Part shown: positions 43,266 through 51,744 of the stretch, in pieces | Layout: each line of letters begins with the position of its first letter | How positions within the stretch are numbered: position 1 is the stretch's first letter | Source of the DNA: Azophilus sp965221755 | Lineage (GTDB): Bacteria > Pseudomonadota > Gammaproteobacteria > Pseudomonadales > Azotimanducaceae | Direction: 5' to 3' | Length of the DNA: 64,000 bases | Assembly: GCA_965221755.1 (NCBI GenBank) | Contig: OZ244921.1 | Location: forward strand, 62,001 to 126,000 | Program-made: the position numbers and the translations under genes | Notes under the pieces: generated by a model | Told to the model about the DNA's origin: nothing | The model's input: the letters and a program-made list of their open reading frames with translations, nothing else | Databases searched by the model: none

Positions 43266-43944
43266 ATGGCGACGGGCCGGAGCGTGCTTTATTTCATGGG
43301 CGGATATCGAGCGCCTGCCGGACCTTGAGCGATTGGGCTTCGTGCTGGACCAGCTGCCGGACGACGGGATCGTTTCCGCGCTGGAGGCGAGGCGCGGGCG
43401 GCGCGAGCACCCGGTTCGGGCGATGTGGCGGGCGCTGGTGGCCGGGGTTGTGTTCGGGCACGCCTCGTCAGCGTCGCTGCTCCGGGAGCTGGGGCGCAAC
43501 CCGGCGCTGCTTGACGCCTGCGGGTTCGATCCCCTGGCCCACCAGCCGCCGCCGAGGCGGACGCTGTCGCGGAGCGCGGACGGCGGGGCTGCGGTTCGGG
43601 AGGAGCCGCGCCCGCGCCGTGACGGGATTCCCACGGCGTGGGCGTTCTCGCGGTTCCTGTCGAACGTGGTGGAGCTGGAGGAGGAGTCGGGGGCGGCGTC
43701 GGGGATGGTGGACGCGCTGCGCGGCCGGCTGATGGACGAGCTGCCGGGTTTCGGGCGGCACCTGGGCTGCGACGGCAAGGCGGCGCCGAGCCATTCGACG
43801 GGGCGCGAGGGCCGCAGGAGCGGGCGCGGACCGCCGGACGTTCGCGCCGACACCCTGGGGCAGCCCTTCATGGAAGCGCGGCTACGCTCGGCGCTGGAGC
43901 GGATGCGCTCGCTGGTGGACCCCGGCCTGCCGTCGGCGGCCTGA
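43266..43944 (+). pseudogene. Remnant of a second transposase (DUF772/InsH-type N-terminal domain)
   Basis: An ATG at 43266 gives MATGRSVLYF, then a frame change within ~20 bases leads into WADIERLPDLERLGFVLDQL and HPVRAMWRALVAGVVFGHAS, the typical transposase InsH N-terminal domain. GFGRHLGCDGKAAPSH holds the first catalytic Asp. Soon after, the frame jumps to an unrelated end (LRSALERMRSLVDPG), so the central and C-terminal catalytic regions are deleted. Non-functional. Confidence 0.65.
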
Positions 43945-44267
43945 CGCAGCCACCCCGCGGACCCTCCCGCGCATCGGCCAGCCGGCTGGCGCGCGCGCCT
44001 GCGCCCAGCGCGGGCAAATGAGAGCCGCTCTCGTTTGGAGGGCGGAAACCCGTCCGAAAAGCCGTTCCGACGCCCCTCGAACGCGCAAACCCGATGCCCG
44101 CGGCCATTCGGCCGCCGCCCAGGCACACCTTCGCCATGCGCGAACCCGCCCAAAAAACCTACAGCGCAAGTCCCTCGCCTTGGGCCAACGCTGCTGCTGC
44201 TAGCGGTCGCGGTCGCGCTATGCGACACTGGGCCTCCAGCAAACACCCGCCGCCGACCATTCAGGCC
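43945..44267. other. 323-bp gap without a recognisable gene
   Basis: This lies between the transposase remnant and the YpjD-like gene. It is very GC-rich. I see no repeat copy, clear promoter or terminator, only short GC palindromes such as CCAGCCGGCTGG. Confidence 0.5.
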
Positions 44268-45092
44268 ATGCCGCTCAACTCCTTCGCCGCAAGCCCGATG
44301 TTGCCGAGCTTGATCGCCATCGCCCTGTATTTGGCGAGCACTGGCCTGCAAATCAGGGCCGTGGCGAAAAACGCCAAGCCATCCATGCGCCTCGTGGCGG
44401 CGCTGGCGGCGCCGGCCATCGTTCTGCATGCCATGGGCGTCCACGCGCAGATTGACTTTCCCGGCGGCATCAATCTCAACCTCTTCTCCGTCGCCAGCCT
44501 GACCGCTTTGATCATGGTGACCCTGGTCATGGCGCTAAGCGCCGTGCAGCCGGTTCCGAGCCTGCTCGTGGTGCTGTTTCCCTTGTCGGCGCTCACCCTT
44601 TCGGCATCGTTGGTCGTGGAGCCGGCACCGAGGGCGGTTGCGGCTTCGGAGGCGGGGCTCGGCACGCACATCCTAGTCTCCATCCTGGCTTACAGCGTGC
44701 TGATGATGGCGGCCATTCAATCCATCGTGCTGGGATTCGTCGAGCGCAGCATCCGCAGACGCAGCAACATCCTGTTGGTGCGCATCCTGCCCTCCCTGGA
44801 GACCATGGAGCGGCTGCTGTTCGCCATGATCTGGGCGGGCTTCGTCGGCCTCACGGCGGCAATCGTCAGCGGTTTTCTGCATCTGGACGACATGTTCGCC
44901 CAGCAGGTGGTGCATCACACCGTACTGTCGTGCCTGTCCTGGGCGCTCTACGGCGGCCTGTTGGCCGGCCGCCAGTGGCTGGGCTGGCGCGGCGCATCGG
45001 CGGTGCGCTGGACCGTCACCGCCTTCAGCTTCCTGCTGCTCGGCTACTTCGGCAGCAAATTCGTGCTTGAGATGCTGCTGGAAGGAGGCTGA
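44268..45092 (+). CDS. YpjD/CcsA-like cytochrome c assembly membrane protein
   Basis: 274 residues with about eight membrane helices. HILVSILAYSVLMMAAIQSI and HLDDMFAQQVVHHTVLSCLS (split: HLDDMFAQQVV, HHTVLSCLSWALY) match the CcsA/YpjD heme-handling family, with conserved His at GLGTHILVS and VVHHT. In many gammaproteobacteria it is divergent from ffh and precedes a HlyC/CorC-type transporter gene. Here mobile DNA separates it from ffh, so its original promoter region may be altered. The ATG at 44268 was chosen as the first with a family-like N-terminus. Confidence 0.88.
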   Translation: MPLNSFAASPMLPSLIAIALYLASTGLQIRAVAKNAKPSMRLVAALAAPAIVLHAMGVHAQIDFPGGINLNLFSVASLTALIMVTLVMALSAVQPVPSLLVVLFPLSALTLSASLVVEPAPRAVAASEAGLGTHILVSILAYSVLMMAAIQSIVLGFVERSIRRRSNILLVRILPSLETMERLLFAMIWAGFVGLTAAIVSGFLHLDDMFAQQVVHHTVLSCLSWALYGGLLAGRQWLGWRGASAVRWTVTAFSFLLLGYFGSKFVLEMLLEGG

Positions 45093-45126
45093 ACCGCCGG
45101 CCGGGCAGGGTGCGCCGCAAGCCGTT

Positions 45127-46869
45127 TCAAACGCTGCGCCAACGGCGGTTCAAGGCCGCCACCACCCCGTTGAAGGAAGCCGTGATGGTGTTGCGGCTGA
45201 CGCCCACGCCATAGCACCGCCCGCCATCGGCATCCTCGATGGCCAGCAGGCAGATGGCTTGGGCGTCGCTGCCGGTGGTCAGCGCATGCTCGTGGTACTC
45301 GACGATGTTGACGGGTTCATTGAAGGTCTTCTCAAGGCCATGAACGAAGGCCTCGATGGGACCGCCGCCCTCGCCGTCGATGGTGACCAACTGCTCGGAC
45401 GCCTCGATGCGGGCGACGCAGCGTTGTTCGGCGTGGCGCCCGGTCAGCACGTCAAAGTCAAGCAGCCGATAGGGCCCGCCCTCCACGGCGTACTCATCAA
45501 GCAGCGCCTGATGGATTTCCTGGGCCTTGACCTCCCGGTCGAGGGTCTCGGTCAGCTTTTGGACGATGCCGCTGAACTCCTTGAGCATCTCCCGGGGCAG
45601 GACGATGCCGTAGAACTCCTCAAGCAGGAAGCCGACGCCGCCCTTGCCCGACTGGCTGTTGACGCGCACGGCCTCCCTGTAGGACGAGCCCACGTCGGCG
45701 GGGTCGATGGGCAGGTAGGGCACTTCCCAATGGTTCGCATCGACCTGCGCCATGCCCTTCTTGATGGCGTCTTGGTGGGAGCCCGAGAAGGCCGTGAACA
45801 CCAAGTCGCCCGCGTAAGGGTGGCGCTCATGAACGGGCAGTTTGTTGACGGCCTCCACGGTTTTGCGGATGCGCGGCATGTCGCGGAAGTCCAGTTCCGG
45901 GTCCACGCCTTGGCTGAAGAGGTTCATCGCCATGGTGACGATGTCGCAGTTGCCGGTGCGCTCGCCGTTGCCGAACAAGGTGCCCTCAACCCGTTCGGCC
46001 CCGGCCAGCAACGCCAATTCGGTGGCGGCGATGCCGGTGCCCCGGTCGTTGTGGGTGTGCAGGCTGATCACCGCCTTGTCGCGGTGCGGGAAGTGGGTGG
46101 CGAACCACTCGATCTGGTCGGCATAGACGTTCGGCGTGGCCATCTCCACGGTGGACGGGAGATTGACGATCATTGGCTTTTCCGCCGTGGCGCCCCACTG
46201 CTCGGCCACCGCGGTGCAGATGTCCACGGCAAAATCGAGTTCCGTGCCCGTGAAGCTTTCCGGCGAGTACTCGAAGGCGACGTCGGCATCCAAGCCGGCC
46301 AGCCCCGCCTTGACCAAGGCGACGCCCTTCACCGCAAGGTCGATGATGCCTTGGCGGCCCATGCCGAACACCACCCGCCGCTGCAGCTCCGAAGTGGAGT
46401 TGTAGAGATGGAAAATGACCTTGGAGGCGCCGCTCAGCGCTTCCACGGTGCGCTCAATGAGCTCCTCGCGCGCTTGGCAGAGAACCTGGATGGCGACGCC
46501 CTCGGGAACGCGGCCTTCGTCGATGATGCGGCGGATGAAGTCGAAGTCCGGCTGCGACGCCGCCGGAAAGCCGACCTCGATCTCCGCAAAGCCGACCTCA
46601 AGCAGCAGGTCGAACAGGCGCAGCTTTTCCTGCACGTTCATGGGATCGATCAGGGCTTGGTTGCCGTCGCGCAGGTCCACGCTGCACCAGCGGGGCGCGC
46701 GATCAAGGGTCCGGCCCGGCCACTGCCGGCCGGGCAGGTCGATGGGCGCGAACGGGCGGTACTTGCGGAACGGCATCGCTCCGCTGGCGCGGCTGCGCGG
46801 TTGGCTGACGCCGTTGCACGGTTGATGGGCAGGTGATTGCGGCTCGCTGGCTGCGGCAGACTCGCTCAT
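45127..46869 (-). CDS. leuA: 2-isopropylmalate synthase (LeuA type 2)
   Basis: 580 residues, the long LeuA2 form. VDLRDGNQALIDPM (~residues 60-73) is the metal and substrate site, HTHNDRGTG the metal His pair and GNGERTGNCD the loop near the active site. The C-terminal regulatory LeuA dimer domain ends TITASFNGVVAALN. AAGGAG lies ~10 bases before the ATG at 46869. It makes the first committed step of leucine synthesis from 2-oxoisovalerate and acetyl-CoA. A Leu-rich upstream peptide precedes it. Confidence 0.97.
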   Translation of the reverse strand: MSESAAASEPQSPAHQPCNGVSQPRSRASGAMPFRKYRPFAPIDLPGRQWPGRTLDRAPRWCSVDLRDGNQALIDPMNVQEKLRLFDLLLEVGFAEIEVGFPAASQPDFDFIRRIIDEGRVPEGVAIQVLCQAREELIERTVEALSGASKVIFHLYNSTSELQRRVVFGMGRQGIIDLAVKGVALVKAGLAGLDADVAFEYSPESFTGTELDFAVDICTAVAEQWGATAEKPMIVNLPSTVEMATPNVYADQIEWFATHFPHRDKAVISLHTHNDRGTGIAATELALLAGAERVEGTLFGNGERTGNCDIVTMAMNLFSQGVDPELDFRDMPRIRKTVEAVNKLPVHERHPYAGDLVFTAFSGSHQDAIKKGMAQVDANHWEVPYLPIDPADVGSSYREAVRVNSQSGKGGVGFLLEEFYGIVLPREMLKEFSGIVQKLTETLDREVKAQEIHQALLDEYAVEGGPYRLLDFDVLTGRHAEQRCVARIEASEQLVTIDGEGGGPIEAFVHGLEKTFNEPVNIVEYHEHALTTGSDAQAICLLAIEDADGGRCYGVGVSRNTITASFNGVVAALNRRWRSV

Positions 46870-46943
46870 GGCCAAGACTCCTTGGTATGGATGGGGCTTT
46901 GGGTTTGGCGGGCGATTGCCCTTTTTTGGGGTGAGTGTGCCGG

Positions 46944-47018
46944 CTACGCCGGCAGCAGCAGGCGCAGGAGCGATTCTTGCGGGCGCGGGAGGATTTCTTG
47001 GGCAAGGGCTTGATTCAT
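46944..47018 (-). CDS. Possible leucine leader peptide upstream of leuA
   Basis: A 24-residue frame, MNQALAQEILPRPQESLLRL and then LLPA, has 7 Leu, five of them within the last eight residues. It ends 74 bp before the leuA start. GCCGGC-GTA-GCCGGC overlaps its stop codon and could form a hairpin. Leader peptides with Leu runs control leu operons by ribosome-mediated attenuation. No classic terminator with a U-run follows, so either the mechanism differs or the frame is fortuitous. Confidence 0.4.
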   Translation of the reverse strand: MNQALAQEILPRPQESLLRLLLPA

Positions 47019-47060
47019 GAGGCGCACTATCCCGATGGCACAGCAGTTTGTCAAGAGGGC

Positions 47061-47136
47061 GCGCGACCTGGCGGTCGCGGATGGAGTTTCGCTGCCGTTG
47101 CGCGGGCCAGGCTCCGAAATGTTCTGAGCCCGCACA
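47061..47136 (+). repeat. Dispersed hairpin repeat, copy H (hairpin 2 right arm deleted)
   Basis: Hairpin 1 is CGCGACC-TGGC-GGTCGCG. The left arm GGAGTTTCGCTG is joined directly to CCGTTGCGCGGGCCAGG and the tail ends TTCTGAGCCCGCACA. It lies between leuA and purL and has the same internal deletion as copy B2. Confidence 0.8.
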
Positions 47137-47169
47137 AGATCGCCAAGCCATAACGGGGTGAGCGGAACC

Positions 47170-50100
47170 CTAATCCACCGCCCGCCTCGCGTTGCGGAAC
47201 AATCGCAGCCAAGGGCCGTCCTCGCCCCAAGAGGGATCGGGCCAGGCGTTCTGGACGGTGCGGAAAACCCGCTCCGGATGGGGCATCAGGATGAACACCC
47301 GGCCATCGGCGGCGGTGAGGCCCGCCAAGCCTTCCGCTGAACCGTTGGGATTGGCCGGGTAGGTTGTCGCCAGGCGATGGCGGGCGTCCACGTATTGCGC
47401 CGCGACCAAGCCTGATGAGGCGAGTTGCCCAAGGTCGCCCGGTTCGTCGAATTCCGCGCGGCCTTCGCCATGGGCGACCGGCACCGGCAGGACGCTGCCG
47501 GCCATGCCGGCCAGCCAAGGCGAGGCGCTGGAATTGATCCGCACCAGCACGTTGCGCCCCTCGAACTGCTCCGAACGGTTGCGCACGAATCGCGGCCAGA
47601 ATTCAGCGCCGGGAATCAGCGCCTTGAGGTGGGCCATCATCTGGCAGCCGTTGCAGACGCCAAGCGCCAGCCGGTCGGCGGCGAAAAAGGCGGTGAAGGC
47701 GTCGCGCACCGCGCCGTGATGGAGAATGCTCTTCGCCCAGCCGCCGCCGCCGCCGAGCACGTCCCCGTAGGAGAAGCCGCCGCAAGCGGCCAGCACCGGG
47801 AAGTCGAGCAGCGGCACAGCTCCGGAAATCAGGTCCGTCATGTGGACGTCCACCGCCGTGAATCCGGCCCGATCGAAGGCCGCTGCCATTTCAAGGTGGC
47901 CATTGACGCCCTGCTCCCGCAGCACGGCAACCCGGGGCCGGGACTCGCCAATGGCGAAGGCCGACGGCGGCTGCGCGGGATCGAAGGCCAGTTTGGCCGA
48001 CAGTCCCGGATTGGCCTCGCGGATGCCGGCGCGCTCTTCGTCGGCCGTTTGGGGATTGTCGCGCAGGCGCTGCATTCGGTGGCTCGGCTCGGCCCATCGG
48101 CTTTGCCAGGCGGCCCGCTGCGCGTCAACCGCCAAGTCGCCCCGGTGGTGGATGCGCAGCCGCTCGTCGTCGCGCACAACACCCAAGTCAACCACCACTG
48201 CCCCGGCATCCCGGTACGCGGCCTTGACCCTGGACACCCCCGCGTCCGGCACCTGCACCACCCATCCAATCTCCTCCGCAAAGAGTTCGGCCAGCAGGTT
48301 GTCGCCAGCGATGTCGATCTCCCAGCCGACGCGCCCGGCGAATGCCATTTCCGCCAACGTGACGAGCAAGCCGCCGTCGGAACGGTCGTGATAGGCCAGC
48401 AACGCGCCGGCCCGATTGAGCGCTGCGGTCACCCGCAAGGCGCCCGCCAGCGCCAGCGGATCATCCACATCGGGGCACTCATCGCCCAATTGCCCGAGGC
48501 ACTGGGCCAACGCGCTGCCGCCAAGACGCGCCCGTCCAAGCCCCAAATCCACCAGCAGCAGCCTGGAGGGCGCGCGCCGCAACACCGGCGTGAGCGTGCG
48601 CCGCGCATCGAGAACCGGCGCAAAGGCCGACACGATCAGCGTCATTGGCGAGACGACGCTGCGCAGCGCGCCGCGCTCCCGCCAGCGGGTGGCCATGGAC
48701 AGGCTGTCCTTGCCGACCGGAATGGCGATGCCCAGCGCCGGGCAGAGATCGAGCCCGACCGACCGCACCGCATCGAACAGCGCCTGCTCCTCCGCATCCC
48801 GGCCCGCTGCCGCCATCCAGTTGGCGGACAGCACCACGCGCGGCAACGCTTCGACGTCCGCCGCGAACAGGTTGGTCAGCGCCTCCGCAACGGCCAGGCG
48901 CGCGGAAGCCGCCGGATCGATCAAGGCAACCGGCGAGCGTTCGCCCATCGCCATCGCCTCGCCGCGATGGGTGCGGAACCCAGCCAAGGTGACCGCAGCA
49001 TCGCTCACCGGCACCTGCCAAGGGCCAACCATCTGCTCGCGGGCCACCAAGCCGGTGATGCTGCGGTCGCCAATGGTGATCAGGAACTGCTTGCTGGCCA
49101 CGGCCGGAAAGCCGAGCACCCGGTGAATGGCGTCGTCCAGATGCGCGTCGGCCAAGTCCAGGGGCGGGCATTGGCGCGCTGACCGCTCGATTGACCGATG
49201 CAGGGCCGGCGGGCCGCCAAACAGCACCGACAGGGGCATGTCCACCGGGCAGTTGCCAAACGCGCCGTCGCGCACCACCAGCGACTGCTCGGCCGTCGCT
49301 TCGCCGATCGCCGCCCAAGGGCACCGCTCCCGCTCGCAAAGCGCCGCGAACTCGTCCAAGCGCGTCTCGGCGATGCCCAACACGTAGCGCTCCTGGGCCT
49401 CGTTGCACCAAATCTCCGCCGGCGACATCCCCGGATCGGCGTTCGGCACCTTGCGCAATTCGAAGCGTCCGCCGGTGCCGGCATCCTTGACCAGCTCCGG
49501 CAAGGCGTTCGACAGCCCGCCCGCGCCCACGTCGTGAATCAGCAGAATCGGATTCTCGTCGCCCAAGGCGGTGCAGGCGTCGATGACCTCCTGGCAGCGT
49601 CGCTGCATTTCGGCGTTGCCGCGCTGCACCGACGCGAAATCCAGCTCCGACGAGCTCGCGCCCGAGGCCATGCTCGAGGCGGCGCCGCCGCCCAAGCCGA
49701 TCAGCATGGCCGGCCCGCCGAGCGCCACCAGACGGGTTCCCGGCGCGAAGCCCGCCGCCTGCACGTGGCCGGGCCGGACGGTGCCGAGCCCGCCGGCGAC
49801 CATCACCGGCTTGTGGTAGCCGCGCACTGCCTGCGCATCGCTGGCATCGGGCTGCTCAAAGGTGCGGAAGTAGCCGCACAGGCCCGGACGGCCGTATTCG
49901 TTGTTGAAGGCTGCGGCGCCAACCGGCCCTTCCAGCATGATGTCCAGCGCCGACGCCATGGCCTCCGGCTTGCCGGTGCCGATCTCCCAAGGCTCCGGGC
50001 AGCCGGGGATGTTGAGGTGCGAGGTGGTGAAGCCGGTCAGCCCCGCCTTCGGCTTGGAGCCCCGCCCCACCGCGCCTTCATCGCGGATTTCGCCGCCGCT

Positions 50101-51015
50101 GCCGGTGGCCGCCCCCGGATGGGGCGCAATCCCGGTGGGATGGTTGTGCGTCTCCACCTTCATCAGCAGCGGCGCCTCCTCAGCGACGTAGCGGTACCGG
50201 CGGGAGCGGGGATCGGCCATCCAGCGCTGATTGGACGGGCCGGCGATGACCGCGGCGTTGTCCGCATAGGCGCTCAATATGCCGAATCCGCCGGTCGCCC
50301 GATGCGTGTTGCGGATCATGTCGAACAGGGACTGATCCATGGGGCGGCGGTCGATGGTCCAGCTGGCGTTGAAGATCTTGTGCCGGCAGTGTTCGGAATT
50401 GGCTTGGGCGAACATCATCAGCTCCGCATCCGTCGGATCGCGCCCAAGCTCGGCGAAGGCATCGACCAGATAGCGGATTTCGGCCGGCGCCAACGCCAAG
50501 CCGAGTTCGCTGTTGGCGGCCGCAAGCGCCGCCCGTCCGCCGCTCAGCAGGGGAATGCGCGCCAAGGGCCGCGGCGGCTGGGTCTCGAACAGCCGCTGGA
50601 GCGCCGCCTCGTCAATCGGCGCCTCGGTCATTCGGTCGTAGAGCCGCCCAACCAGGGACTCGTCCAGGCCCGGCGCCGCAAACCAGCGCACGCCCCGCTC
50701 CACCCGAGCCACCTTGCCGAGCCCGCAAATGCGGAAGATGTCCGTGGCCTTGCTCGACCAAGGCGAAATCAGCCCCGCCCTCGGCATGACGGTGGCAACG
50801 TGCGCCGCATCCGCAAGAGAAGGCGGATGCCGCTGCGGACCGTACCGCAGCAGGCTCCGCGCCCGCTCCGTTTCAGCGGCGTCCAGCGGCTGGGCCAGGT
50901 GCAGGACGTGCAAGTATTGCGCATGCAAAGCGTCGAGCCGCAAAGGCTCGCGGAGCTTGCGCAACGCGAATTCGGACCGCGCCGGCGGACCCGGCAGCGC
51001 CAACACTTCGGTCAT
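47170..51015 (-). CDS. purL: Phosphoribosylformylglycinamidine synthase (large PurL)
   Basis: 1281 residues of the large gammaproteobacterial form with synthetase and glutaminase on one chain. SEHCRHKIFNASW marks the N-terminal synthetase half, GAGGLSNALPEL the central site, and the C-terminal glutaminase carries VCNGCQMMAHLK (Cys nucleophile) and MPHPERVFR (His/Glu). It acts in the fourth step of purine synthesis. Its ATG overlaps the end of a DUF4143 remnant on the same strand. Confidence 0.98.
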   Translation of the reverse strand: MTEVLALPGPPARSEFALRKLREPLRLDALHAQYLHVLHLAQPLDAAETERARSLLRYGPQRHPPSLADAAHVATVMPRAGLISPWSSKATDIFRICGLGKVARVERGVRWFAAPGLDESLVGRLYDRMTEAPIDEAALQRLFETQPPRPLARIPLLSGGRAALAAANSELGLALAPAEIRYLVDAFAELGRDPTDAELMMFAQANSEHCRHKIFNASWTIDRRPMDQSLFDMIRNTHRATGGFGILSAYADNAAVIAGPSNQRWMADPRSRRYRYVAEEAPLLMKVETHNHPTGIAPHPGAATGSGGEIRDEGAVGRGSKPKAGLTGFTTSHLNIPGCPEPWEIGTGKPEAMASALDIMLEGPVGAAAFNNEYGRPGLCGYFRTFEQPDASDAQAVRGYHKPVMVAGGLGTVRPGHVQAAGFAPGTRLVALGGPAMLIGLGGGAASSMASGASSSELDFASVQRGNAEMQRRCQEVIDACTALGDENPILLIHDVGAGGLSNALPELVKDAGTGGRFELRKVPNADPGMSPAEIWCNEAQERYVLGIAETRLDEFAALCERERCPWAAIGEATAEQSLVVRDGAFGNCPVDMPLSVLFGGPPALHRSIERSARQCPPLDLADAHLDDAIHRVLGFPAVASKQFLITIGDRSITGLVAREQMVGPWQVPVSDAAVTLAGFRTHRGEAMAMGERSPVALIDPAASARLAVAEALTNLFAADVEALPRVVLSANWMAAAGRDAEEQALFDAVRSVGLDLCPALGIAIPVGKDSLSMATRWRERGALRSVVSPMTLIVSAFAPVLDARRTLTPVLRRAPSRLLLVDLGLGRARLGGSALAQCLGQLGDECPDVDDPLALAGALRVTAALNRAGALLAYHDRSDGGLLVTLAEMAFAGRVGWEIDIAGDNLLAELFAEEIGWVVQVPDAGVSRVKAAYRDAGAVVVDLGVVRDDERLRIHHRGDLAVDAQRAAWQSRWAEPSHRMQRLRDNPQTADEERAGIREANPGLSAKLAFDPAQPPSAFAIGESRPRVAVLREQGVNGHLEMAAAFDRAGFTAVDVHMTDLISGAVPLLDFPVLAACGGFSYGDVLGGGGGWAKSILHHGAVRDAFTAFFAADRLALGVCNGCQMMAHLKALIPGAEFWPRFVRNRSEQFEGRNVLVRINSSASPWLAGMAGSVLPVPVAHGEGRAEFDEPGDLGQLASSGLVAAQYVDARHRLATTYPANPNGSAEGLAGLTAADGRVFILMPHPERVFRTVQNAWPDPSWGEDGPWLRLFRNARRAVD

Positions 51016-51209
51016 GGGGAAAATCCCTGTCCCAAGACCGGATTGGACAGCAGTTCATGGTTGATGCCCAACGGGCGGTGCGGGATGCCGCTGTCGCGGA
51101 CGCAGCAGCGCGGTGACTTGACCAAATGCTTCCTGAAGTTGGCAGGCCGAGGCTCAAGACGCCTGACCAACAGCAGATCCGTCAGCATGTCGATGTGATG
51201 GCCGACGCA
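51012..51209 (-). pseudogene. Remnant of a DUF4143 (AAA_14-type ATPase) gene
   Basis: A short frame in the gap before purL reads HHIDMLTDLLLVRRLEP, then NFRKHLVKSPRCCVRDSGI and ends INHELLSNPVLGQGFSP. This matches the pattern DLLLVRRLxPxxxNxxKRLVKSPKxYVRDSGLLHALLG, split here as LVRRLxP, KRLVKSPKxY and RDSGL, of DUF4143 domains at the C-terminus of prokaryotic ATP-binding proteins. The ATPase part and the last ~100 residues are missing. The TGA overlaps the purL ATG. Identification is by motif memory only. Confidence 0.5.
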
Positions 51210-51276
51210 TCAGGTCCAGGGACGCCGACCCGATTCACAGGGCATTTGCGGCCCATCGACGACATCCAAGCAGCCG

Positions 51277-51744
51277 TCACGACCGCCGCTCCTCGAAGAA
51301 CGCGCGCATCAAGGCTGCGCAGTCCGCCGCCATCACGCCGCCTTGGACGGAGACCCGATGGTTGTGGGCCGGGTTGTCCAGCGCCCGGCTGCGGCTGCGA
51401 ACCGCTCCGGCCCGGGGCTCCGGGGCGCCAAACACCAAGCGCTCGATGCGGGCGTGCACCAAGGCGCCCGCACACATCGTGCAGGGCTCCACGGTGACGT
51501 ACAGGGTCGCGCCCGGAAGGCGGTAATTGCTTCGGGCGGCGCCCGCGGCGCGCAGGGCCACGATCTCCGCGTGAGCGCTGGGATCGCAGTCTTCGATGAC
51601 CCGGTTGCGGCCGCGGCCGAGCAGGGCGTCGTTCGCCAAATCCACCACCACGGCCCCCACCGGCACTTCGCCGCAGCCAGCCGCCTCTTCGGCCAGCATG
51701 AAGGCCTGCGCCATCCAGGCGAGGTCCGCTGCCGCTACTCCCAC
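51277..51744 (-). CDS. tadA: tRNA adenosine(34) deaminase TadA
   Basis: 155 residues. The deaminase motifs are SAHAEIVAL (His and catalytic Glu) and VEPCTMCAGAL (two zinc Cys), with CGEVPVGAVVV upstream. E. coli relatives have residues before the W-M pair, so the GTG at 51744, inside the end of guaA, is preferred over the ATG at 51714; no strong ribosome-binding site is seen, which fits translational coupling. It converts A34 to inosine in tRNA-Arg. Confidence 0.93.
   Translation of the reverse strand: MGVAAADLAWMAQAFMLAEEAAGCGEVPVGAVVVDLANDALLGRGRNRVIEDCDPSAHAEIVALRAAGAARSNYRLPGATLYVTVEPCTMCAGALVHARIERLVFGAPEPRAGAVRSRSRALDNPAHNHRVSVQGGVMAADCAALMRAFFEERRS

Noticed and set aside
46944..47135. 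63-codon minus-strand frame before leuA as a gene
   Set aside because: Its first 39 codons are repeat copy H; only the last 24 codons from 47018 are considered as a leader peptide.
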